Of a DNA stretch of 12,677 nt, positions 6,978 through 12,182 are shown in pieces. Each line of letters starts with the position of its first letter. Position 1 is the first letter of the stretch. The DNA is from Pseudomonadota bacterium. GTDB taxonomy: Bacteria > Pseudomonadota > Gammaproteobacteria > Enterobacterales > Succinivibrionaceae. Where the stretch lies: positions 1 through 12,677 of the forward strand of contig JAEWPL010000119.1 of assembly GCA_023460615.1 (NCBI GenBank), given 5' to 3'. The position numbers were made by a program, and so were the translations under genes. The notes under the pieces are model-generated. The model had not been told where the DNA came from and did no database searches. It saw only the letters and a program-made list of their open reading frames with translations.

Positions 6978-7940
6978 TTATTTATCTCTTTGTACAGCGT
7001 GATCAGCAAGATCGCAAAGTATCTGTACATACTCACTTGGCTTTAAGCATTTCAAACTCTCTTTAGCTTTAGTTGCAGCTACTGTTGCAAACTCATAAGC
7101 TTTTTCAATTGCATTACTTTTTTTAATGCAGTCAAGTACGATATCAAGTTTATTGTGCTCGATGGCGTCTTTAAGTAGAGCATGATCAATGCAAGGATCT
7201 CCTAGTGCATAAATTAAAGGAAGAGTAATTCTGCCATCAAAGAGATCTTCACCTACAGGTTTACCAAGTTTGTCTTTGTCTGAGGTGTAATCTAGAATGT
7301 CGTCGGCAACCTGGAAGGCAATACCTAATTGTTTACCATATTCTTTTAAAGCTGCAACTTCTTCATTAGTGCTATCAGTAAGAATTGCAACACCTGAGGT
7401 AGTAAGTTCAAATAAGGCACCTGTCTTACAGTAGATAGTCTCTAAGTAATCCTCAATAGTGATATCTATTTTGCCTTGATTTTCAAGTTGATTGATTTCA
7501 CCACTTACTAAAGCGGATAAAGTGTTACTTACCTCTTTATATAATTGAGGCTTATCTACATCGTGTAAGCACATGAAACATTTAGTAAAAAGGTAATCAC
7601 CAGCTAAAACTGCAGCATGGTTGCCATCAGTATTATTAAGAGTTTCTTTTCCACGTCTGCAATCAGCTTTATCGATGACATCGTCGTGAACTAGGGTTGC
7701 TGTATGCAAAAGCTCTGTAGCAGCTGCAAAATTTAAAGCTCTTTTATAAAAATCTTTTTTATTTAGAGCGTGGTAGGCTAAGATTGCAAGTTTAGGTCTT
7801 ATTCTTTTGCCACCAGCCTTAACAACACGTAGGCACATGTCGTTAATGTTGCTCTCAAGATATGATCCAGTAAGTAAGCTTGATAAAATTTCTTCTACTT
7901 TTTCTAAATCTTGAGCTATGTTTTCTAATTGATTCTTCAT
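6978..7940 (-). CDS. ispB: Octaprenyl diphosphate synthase (long-chain trans-polyprenyl synthase)
   Basis: Extends farnesyl diphosphate with isopentenyl units to make the quinone side chain. The substrate-binding motif GGKRIRPK is at 43-50. The first aspartate-rich motif is DDVID (86-90), followed by RRGKET. The second is DDILD (213-217) in AFQVADDILDY. The residue five places before the first motif is alanine, as in E. coli IspB (HTATL before HDD). A small residue there is the known feature of synthases making long chains, so a geranyl or farnesyl synthase is unlikely. The end, LADHAVQRDK, matches the IspB C-terminus. Length is 320 aa (E. coli 323). The minus-strand leader has AGAGAG about 5 nt before the ATG. 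Divergence from rplU-rpmA-obg is the classic arrangement. The exact product length (C40 or other) cannot be read from sequence. Confidence 0.9.
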   Translation of the reverse strand: MKNQLENIAQDLEKVEEILSSLLTGSYLESNINDMCLRVVKAGGKRIRPKLAILAYHALNKKDFYKRALNFAAATELLHTATLVHDDVIDKADCRRGKETLNNTDGNHAAVLAGDYLFTKCFMCLHDVDKPQLYKEVSNTLSALVSGEINQLENQGKIDITIEDYLETIYCKTGALFELTTSGVAILTDSTNEEVAALKEYGKQLGIAFQVADDILDYTSDKDKLGKPVGEDLFDGRITLPLIYALGDPCIDHALLKDAIEHNKLDIVLDCIKKSNAIEKAYEFATVAATKAKESLKCLKPSEYVQILCDLADHAVQRDK

Positions 7941-7964
7941 GATTACTCTCTAAAGTGATACGTA

Positions 7965-7973
7965 ATTGTAACA
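7965..7973 (-). promoter_or_regulatory. Candidate extended -10 promoter of ispB
   Basis: On the minus strand TGTTACAAT reads as TGn plus a TACAAT -10 box (5 of 6 to consensus). Transcription would start near 7958, giving a short leader with the AGAGAG ribosome site. The -35 region is poor, as is usual for extended -10 promoters. Other AT-rich boxes lie further upstream (around 8010-8030), so this is the best of several candidates. Confidence 0.42.
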
Positions 7974-8094
7974 TTTAAAGAGTGATTAATGATGAATTTA
8001 AGCCTTGAAATTAATATTAATAACATATAAAATCATTTCGCATTTTTTAAAGGGCATTTATTAATTTAGGAAATGCTACATACAGAAAAATAGT

Positions 8095-8114
8095 AAGTCT
8101 TTGAGAAAAGACTT
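8095..8114. repeat. Inverted repeat overlapping the rplU -35 box
   Basis: AAGTCTTT (8095-8102) and AAAGACTT (8107-8114) form a perfect 8-bp dyad with a 4-nt centre. The right arm ends on the first two bases of the rplU -35 box (TTGCAA, 8113-8118). The position suits a repressor or activator site for rplU. It could also be a weak hairpin stopping antisense transcription. No known regulator is recognised. Confidence 0.45.
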
Positions 8115-8141
8115 GCAATTATGCTTTATTGTCTGTATAAT
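8113..8141 (+). promoter_or_regulatory. rplU-rpmA promoter
   Basis: TTGCAA at 8113-8118, exactly 17 bp, then a perfect TATAAT at 8136-8141. Transcription is expected near 8148, giving a leader of about 75 nt before the rplU ATG. This is the clearest sigma70 promoter in the window, as expected for ribosomal protein genes. Confidence 0.85.
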
Positions 8142-8147
8142 AATGCC

Positions 8148-8221
8148 CTATTATCGCCATAAGTGGCAAAGTTTTAATTGATTGCGGGAGCAGAACTCCT
8201 GCATTTAACTGGAGTTTGAGC
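8148..8221 (+). promoter_or_regulatory. Structured rplU mRNA leader with competing hairpins
   Basis: Three foldings are visible. P1 is GCCA/TGGC (8156-8159, 8164-8167) with a TAAG loop. P2 is an 8-bp stem (8183-8190 with 8196-8203, one G-U pair) and a CAGAA loop. P3 pairs AACTCC (8194-8199) with GGAGTT (8211-8216), which contains the rplU Shine-Dalgarno GGAG at 8211-8214. P2 and P3 share bases and exclude each other, so P2 would leave the ribosome site free and P3 would hide it. This arrangement is typical of autoregulated ribosomal protein leaders. Binding of L21 or another ligand is inference. Confidence 0.5.
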
Positions 8222-8533
8222 ATGTACGCAGTTATTTTTTGCGGCGGCAAGCAGCACAAGGTTTCCGAGGGCGACGTGCTAAGCGTTGAACTACTCGATG
8301 CCCAAGCTGGCAGCGATATCGAACTAGATAAAGTTCTATTAGTTTCAGATGGTACCAATATCAAAGTTGGTGCTCCATACTTAGAGGGTGCTAAGGTTAC
8401 TGCTAAGGTTTTAGGCGCACACGGTGGTGACAAGATTAAGATTGTTAAATTCCGTCGTCGTAAGCACAGCCAGAAAGTTACCGGTCACCGTCAGTGGTAT
8501 ACCGATTTACAAATTACTGGTATCAATCAGTAA
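8222..8533 (+). CDS. rplU: 50S ribosomal protein L21
   Basis: Large-subunit protein that binds 23S rRNA. The sequence opens MYAVIFCGGKQHKVSEGD and carries the L21 signature KIVKFRRRKHSQKVTGHRQWYTDLQITGI near the end; length is 103 aa, equal to E. coli. The start is ATG 8222, 7 nt after GGAG (8211-8214). An in-frame TTG at 8216 would add two residues but overlaps the region just behind the ribosome site and is not used in the family. First gene of rplU-rpmA, driven by the strong promoter at 8113-8141; rpmA follows 17 nt downstream. Confidence 0.98.
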   Translation: MYAVIFCGGKQHKVSEGDVLSVELLDAQAGSDIELDKVLLVSDGTNIKVGAPYLEGAKVTAKVLGAHGGDKIKIVKFRRRKHSQKVTGHRQWYTDLQITGINQ

Positions 8534-8550
8534 TTAAGGAGAGCGATTAA

Positions 8551-8814
8551 ATGGCACACAAGAAAGCTGGTGGTTCCGTTCGTAACGGTCGTGATTCCCA
8601 GGCTCAACGTTTAGGCGTTAAAGCTTACGCTGGTGAGACTGTTTCTGCAGGTAGCATCATCGTTCGTCAACGTGGTACACACTTCCACGCAGGCGCAAAC
8701 GTTGGCTTAGCAAAGGATGATTCATTATTTGCTAAGGCTGATGGTAAGGTTGCATTCGTAACTCGTGGTTCAAAGAACCGCAAGTTCGTTGAGATTGTAA
8801 CTGCTGCACAGTAA
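8551..8814 (+). CDS. rpmA: 50S ribosomal protein L27
   Basis: Large-subunit protein whose N-terminal tail reaches the peptidyl-transferase centre. It begins AHKKAGGSVRNGRDS directly after Met, so it lacks the cleaved N-terminal extension seen in Bacillota. The conserved core GSIIVRQRGTHFHAGANVG and LFAKADGKV follow. Length is 87 aa (E. coli 85). The ribosome site AAGGAGAG begins at 8536-8537, with 9 nt from GGAG to the ATG. It is co-transcribed with rplU and followed by a terminator. Confidence 0.98.
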   Translation: MAHKKAGGSVRNGRDSQAQRLGVKAYAGETVSAGSIIVRQRGTHFHAGANVGLAKDDSLFAKADGKVAFVTRGSKNRKFVEIVTAAQ

Positions 8815-8829
8815 TTCTTTTTAAGAATT
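8813..8829 (+). repeat. Small perfect hairpin at the rpmA stop codon
   Basis: AATTCTT (8813-8819) pairs with AAGAATT (8823-8829) around a TTT loop, beginning inside the TAA stop. It is AT-only apart from one C-G pair per arm, so it is unlikely to terminate. It may protect the 3' end of the rplU-rpmA message together with the next hairpin. Confidence 0.4.
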
Positions 8830-8836
8830 TCATAAG

Positions 8837-8860
8837 AGGCTCGCATAAGCGGGCCTTTTT
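8837..8860 (+). terminator. Rho-independent terminator of rplU-rpmA
   Basis: AGGCTCGC (8837-8844) pairs with GCGGGCCT (8849-8856), 8 bp with one T-G pair, around an ATAA tetraloop. A five-T tract runs 8856-8860. It separates the ribosomal protein unit from obg-folA. Confidence 0.88.
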
Positions 8861-8880
8861 AGTCTGTAATAACATTTTTT

Positions 8881-8903
8881 ATGGCACATACCTTTGCTGC
8901 CAT
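8881..8903 (+). repeat. Inverted repeat in the obg leader
   Basis: ATGGCA (8881-8886) and TGCCAT (8898-8903) form a 6-bp dyad with an 11-nt centre, followed by CTTTTAAT. It ends 10 nt before the obg Shine-Dalgarno. No clear obg promoter was found between the rpmA terminator and this element, so it could be an operator, a leader hairpin, or chance. The preceding T-run (TTTTTT, 8875-8880) is the only other feature here. Confidence 0.3.
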
Positions 8904-8926
8904 CTTTTAATCTGGAGGATCTTAAG

Positions 8927-10072
8927 GTGAAGTTTGTTGATGAAGCCGTAATCCGCGTAGAAGCCGGAGATGGCGGCAATGGTATTGTTAGCTTCCGTCG
9001 TGAAAAATATGTTCCACGTGGTGGCCCTGATGGTGGCGACGGTGGTGACGGCGGTAATGTATATGTAAAAGCAGATACTAACCTAAATACCCTAGTAGAT
9101 TATCGTTTTACTAAGTTCCATAAAGCTGAGCGCGGTGAGAATGGTGGTTCTGCCGATTGTACTGGTGCTCGTGGTGAGGATAAAGTTTTATTACTACCTG
9201 TTGGTACAAGAATTACTGATGTAGCAACTGGTGAGGTTATTGGCGATTTAAGACATGAGGGTGACGTATTATGCGTTGCTCGTGGTGGTCGCCATGGCTT
9301 TGGTAATACTCACTTTAAATCTGCTACTAACCAAGCCCCAAGACAAAAGACTAATGGTACCAAAGGTGAAAGACGTCAGTTAAAGCTTGAAATGCTTTTA
9401 GTATCTGATGTTGGCTTAGTAGGTTTACCAAATGCAGGTAAGTCTACCTTTGTAAGAGCAGTATCTGCTGCTAAACCAAAGGTTGCAGATTACCCATTTA
9501 CAACCTTAGTTCCATCTTTAGGTGTAGTTAAGACCTCACAGGGCAGATCATTTGTGATTGAGGATATTCCAGGTCTAATCGAAGGCGCTTCAGAAGGTGC
9601 CGGTTTAGGTCATAGATTCTTAAAGCACTTAGAGCGTTGTCGTGTACTTGTACATCTTGTGGATGTTCATCCTATCGATGAAAGTGATCCTGTTGATAAT
9701 GTAAATATTATCGAAAACGAGATTAAGCAATATGCTCACGAGCTATATAACAAGCCTCGTTGGTTAGTTGCTAATAAGGTAGATCTTGGAACTGAGGAAG
9801 AAGCAAAAGAAACTCTTTTGAAAATCATCGCATCTATGGAAGTAAAGCCAGAGCGTACCTTCATTATCTCAGGTTTAAATAAGACTGGTGTAAATGAGCT
9901 TATCTTTGCACTTCAAGACTTAGTAGATGAAGTTAAACAACAAGAACTTCAACAAGATATTAAGCCTAAAGCTGAAGACTTCGTATGGACTGAACCTGAG
10001 GTTATCACTCGTGATGACGACGAGGATGACTTTGATGAAGACGAAGGTCCTGAGTTTATTTACAGAGGTTAG
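8927..10072 (+). CDS. obgE: GTPase Obg/CgtA (ObgE)
   Basis: Ribosome-associated GTPase acting in 50S assembly and stress signalling. The glycine-rich OBG fold (1-159) includes GDGGNG and GGPDGGDGGDGGN. The G domain has G1 GLPNAGKS (166-173), switch I DYPFTTLVPS, G3 DIPG (213-216), G4 NKVD (283-286) and G5 SGL (315-317, where SA is more usual). The C-terminus is strongly acidic (RDDDEDDFDEDEG) and ends in EFIYRG, matching E. coli EFIYKR. Length is 381 aa (E. coli 390). The start is GTG 8927, because VKFVDEA aligns with MKFVDEA and GGAGGA (8914-8919) sits 7 nt upstream. An upstream in-frame start at 8894 would add 11 non-family residues. folA follows 7 nt after the stop. Confidence 0.97.
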   Translation: MKFVDEAVIRVEAGDGGNGIVSFRREKYVPRGGPDGGDGGDGGNVYVKADTNLNTLVDYRFTKFHKAERGENGGSADCTGARGEDKVLLLPVGTRITDVATGEVIGDLRHEGDVLCVARGGRHGFGNTHFKSATNQAPRQKTNGTKGERRQLKLEMLLVSDVGLVGLPNAGKSTFVRAVSAAKPKVADYPFTTLVPSLGVVKTSQGRSFVIEDIPGLIEGASEGAGLGHRFLKHLERCRVLVHLVDVHPIDESDPVDNVNIIENEIKQYAHELYNKPRWLVANKVDLGTEEEAKETLLKIIASMEVKPERTFIISGLNKTGVNELIFALQDLVDEVKQQELQQDIKPKAEDFVWTEPEVITRDDDEDDFDEDEGPEFIYRG

Positions 10073-10079
10073 TTTAGTT

Positions 10080-10562
10080 GTGGCAGATATTCAAATCATT
10101 GTAGCTTTATCTGACAATTTTGTAATAGGTTCAAAAGGTCAGATCCCATGGCACTTGTCAGAGGATTTAAAGCACTTTAAAGCAATTACTACAGGTCACC
10201 CTGTAGTAATGGGTAGAAGAACTTTTGAATCTATTGGTAGAGTATTACCTAATAGACTTAACATCATGGTAAGCAGTACTTTTGATAAGGAAGTAGAAGG
10301 CTTAGTAGTAGTTAAGTCTTTAGACGATGCTATCAAACTTGTTGGAGATAAAACTCTAATGGTAATTGGTGGCGCTCGTATGTATCAAGAAGCTTTACCT
10401 AAAGCTTCTACCTTACATTTAACAAGAATTAAAGCTACTGTAGAGGGTGACACTAAGTTCCCAGACTTTACAACCTATCCTTTTGAATTAAAGGATTCAG
10501 AAAAATTCCATTCTGATGCTTGTAACTTTGATTACGAGTTCCAAACTTGGATTAGAAAATAG
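10080..10562 (+). CDS. folA: Dihydrofolate reductase
   Basis: NADPH-dependent reduction of dihydrofolate to tetrahydrofolate, the target of trimethoprim. With GTG 10080 as codon 1, residues are IIVALSDNFVIG, then the M20-type loop and IPWHLSEDLKHF with catalytic Asp29 and Phe33. MGRRTFESIGR (44-54) binds NADPH, and VIGGARMY (95-102) has the conserved Gly97-Gly98 cis peptide. TVEGDTKFPDF is the late motif. Length is 160 aa (E. coli 159). The open frame runs back into obg, but upstream codons do not resemble the family. AGAGG at 10064-10068, inside the end of obg, is about 11 nt from the GTG. The 7-nt gap to obg implies co-transcription. No residue I recognise as an acquired trimethoprim-resistance change is evident. 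Confidence 0.95.
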   Translation: MADIQIIVALSDNFVIGSKGQIPWHLSEDLKHFKAITTGHPVVMGRRTFESIGRVLPNRLNIMVSSTFDKEVEGLVVVKSLDDAIKLVGDKTLMVIGGARMYQEALPKASTLHLTRIKATVEGDTKFPDFTTYPFELKDSEKFHSDACNFDYEFQTWIRK

Positions 10563-10568
10563 CTTTTC

Positions 10569-10602
10569 AAAATAAAGATTGTCGCAAGATGATCTTTATT
10601 TT
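10569..10602. terminator. Bidirectional terminator between folA and the convergent ATPase gene
   Basis: An 11-bp stem (AAAATAAAGAT at 10569-10579 with ATCTTTATTTT at 10592-10602) encloses a 12-nt loop. The loop can itself form TC/GA closed by a GCAA tetraloop (10582-10589). The stem is AT-rich but carries A and T tracts on both sides, so it could work for both convergent genes. Confidence 0.7.
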
Positions 10603-10604
10603 TA

Positions 10605-11954
10605 CTAGTTTACATTTGTGATCTTAACTTCTACCTTCAGATCTTTTACCGTCAAAGGTTTTAAAAACATTACCATATACCATGGCAAATAAGTAATTTT
10701 ACCTTTGGTTTCTAGATTAGCTTGGCAGAAAACATAACCTTTCTTTAAGTTCCAATCTTTTACCTCTAAGGCATGATCTAAGGCTGCGTGAGCTTTATAA
10801 GTTTTTCCTGATTTGATTTCTATAGGTAATACGCAGCTTCCTTGTTGTAGTACAAAATCAAGTTCACCTACCGAGCGTTTGTTTAAATATCTTAAAGCAA
10901 AGCCTTGAGCAACAAATTCTTTTGCAAAGACATTCTCTAAGATACTTCCCATATTTACAGATAAGTCTCCTTGCAGAATATCAAATTGAACATTCTCAAG
11001 ACTCATAGCACACAAAAGACCACAATCTGACAAAAATAATTTAAACAGTCTACTTTGCTCGTTGATTTTTAGAGGAAATTTAGGCTCTGTAAGGTTGTAA
11101 CAGCATAGCGCTACACCTGCGTCTTTAAGCCACATGAAAGCATCGTCATAGTCGCGAAGTCTTGCTGTATTGCTAATACTAGAGAGTTTAAATCTGCGGT
11201 TTTTCTCATCTAATTGAGCAGGAATTTGCTCAAAAATATTGGTGACTTTTACTTTATTGTCTACAGTGTATTTAGTGATATCTTGTCGGTACTGCGCTAA
11301 GATGTCTTTTTGTTTCTCTATAACTAATCCAATATCGTGAGTATCAACAAAGATCTTAACCACTTCAGGCATACCACCTACTACGATGTAGTATCTAAAG
11401 AGATCTGACATAGTTTGGTGAATAGAAGGTGTGACTTTGGTGCTTGTTTCAAAGCATTGTTTTAGATAATCAAGAGTCTTTTGGGTAATTGAGTTTGCAG
11501 TGCAAAACTCCTCAAAATCCATAGGATACATTTGCAAAATTTGCTCAAAACCTACAGGATAGGATGGTACTACTTTGTAGTTAACACCAAGTAGAGAGCC
11601 TGATTCAATATAATCAAATCGTCCGTCCTCTACTAAAAACTTGATGGCAGTTCATGCATTTGGACATTCTTGAATTTCATCTAGAAAGATTAAAGATTTC
11701 TTAGGTACTAGCTTAGTGTGTAAAAAAGCAGACAAGTTTGCAATGATGGTATTTGCATCTAAATCTCCATCAAAAATTTGTGAGGCTTTTGGACTTGTTA
11801 AAAAGTTGATTTCGTAAAAGTTCTCATAATACTGTTTAGCAAATTGCCTTACAAGATAGGTCTTTCCGATTTGTCTAGCACCAGTAATGAGTAGAGCTTT
11901 TTTATGAGGATTTGCTTTCCATTTTACCAGTGTTTCTAAAGCTTTTCTTTGCAT
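10605..11954 (-). pseudogene. AAA-type ATPase with DUF4143-like C-terminal half, interrupted by an in-frame TGA
   Basis: One continuous minus-strand frame of 450 codons is broken only by TGA at codon 101 (11652-11654). Reading through gives a normal family protein: ECPNA-stop-TAIKFLVEDGRFDYIESGSLLG. Before the stop are Walker A GARQIGKT (25-32) and Walker B LIFLDEIQ (88-95). After it come the DUF4143-type region (winged-helix-like middle, about 200-290) and a PD-(D/E)XK-like pattern GELDFV then PIEIKSGK (Asp366, Glu379, Lys381 in the joined frame). Arg (CGA) is the likely ancestral codon, one transition away. The start is ATG 11954 with AAGG 7-8 nt upstream; a TTG at 11975 is less likely. Members are widespread, often multicopy, and of unsettled function. 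It could be a recent pseudogene, a read-through gene or a sequencing error. The second half could restart at ATG 11537. Confidence 0.85.
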
Positions 11955-11976
11955 AGTAAGACCTTTTTTAAACAAA

Positions 11977-12091
11977 ATTCACGTTATGCAATAGTAATAT
12001 AGGTCAAATATTCACGTTTTGCAAAAGAAATTTTATCTTGATATTCACGTTTTGTAATACTAATTATTGGGAAATTTTCACGTTATACAAA
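11977..12091. repeat. Four 16-bp direct repeats at an exact 33-bp period
   Basis: Copies begin at 11977, 12010, 12043 and 12076, each ending 15 bases later. Plus-strand consensus is ATTCACGTTWTGCAAW; individual differences are T for C or A at the GC pair of copies 3 and 4 and T for A at the first base of copy 4. The 17-bp spacers are AT-rich and partly alike (they begin AG or AC and end in AT). The block ends 22 bp before the ATPase start codon and lies wholly upstream of it. This suggests a multi-site operator or an iterated promoter element. It is too short in repeat and spacer to be a CRISPR. Confidence 0.9.
11996..12024 (-). promoter_or_regulatory. Candidate promoter of the ATPase gene, built on repeat copy 2
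   Basis: On the minus strand TTGCAA (12024-12019, inside repeat copy 2) is followed after 17 bp by TATATT (12001-11996, in the spacer). The start point would fall near 11989, within repeat copy 1, about 35 nt before the ATG. Copies 3 and 4 offer similar but weaker pairs (TTACAA, 16 bp, TAAAAT; TTGTAT, 18 bp, TAATTA). Confidence 0.5.
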
Positions 12092-12149
12092 GTTTTTCTT
12101 TTCTGAAAATTGCAGATGGCAATTGTATTTATTTGATTGAAAGGAGTGA

Positions 12150-12171
12150 AAGGGCAACAAAAGTTGCCCTT
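12150..12171 (-). terminator. Hairpin after the permease gene, probable terminator
   Basis: AAGGGCAAC (12150-12158) and GTTGCCCTT (12163-12171) form a perfect 9-bp stem with a 4-nt loop, 11 nt after the permease stop on the minus strand. The T-tract after the stem on that strand is short. A second hairpin, AATTGC/GCAATT (12108-12113, 12119-12124), follows and is succeeded by TTTT on the minus strand; the two may act together. Confidence 0.65.
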
Positions 12172-12182
12172 GTATATGTGTT

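Noticed and set aside
8216..8221. TTG start for rplU
   Set aside because: It would put the start codon only 1 nt after GGAG, and L21 begins MYAV in the family; ATG 8222 has correct spacing.
8119..8433. Minus-strand open frame over rplU
   Set aside because: Antisense shadow of L21 with low-complexity Ser/Pro/Thr translation.
8894..8926. Upstream N-terminal extension of Obg
   Set aside because: The extra 11 residues do not match the family and overlap the GGAGGA ribosome site; GTG 8927 aligns with the family start.
9927..10079. N-terminal extension of dihydrofolate reductase overlapping obg
   Set aside because: This frame is a shadow of the obg 3' end; the family fold begins a few residues after GTG 10080.
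11538..11975. Two independent genes (short ATP-binding protein and separate DUF4143 protein)
   Set aside because: Both halves lie in the same frame, the sequence between them continues the same protein family, and a single TGA separates them.
11977..12091. CRISPR array
   Set aside because: Repeats are only 16 bp with mismatches, spacers are 17 bp and partly similar to each other, and no cas gene is present.
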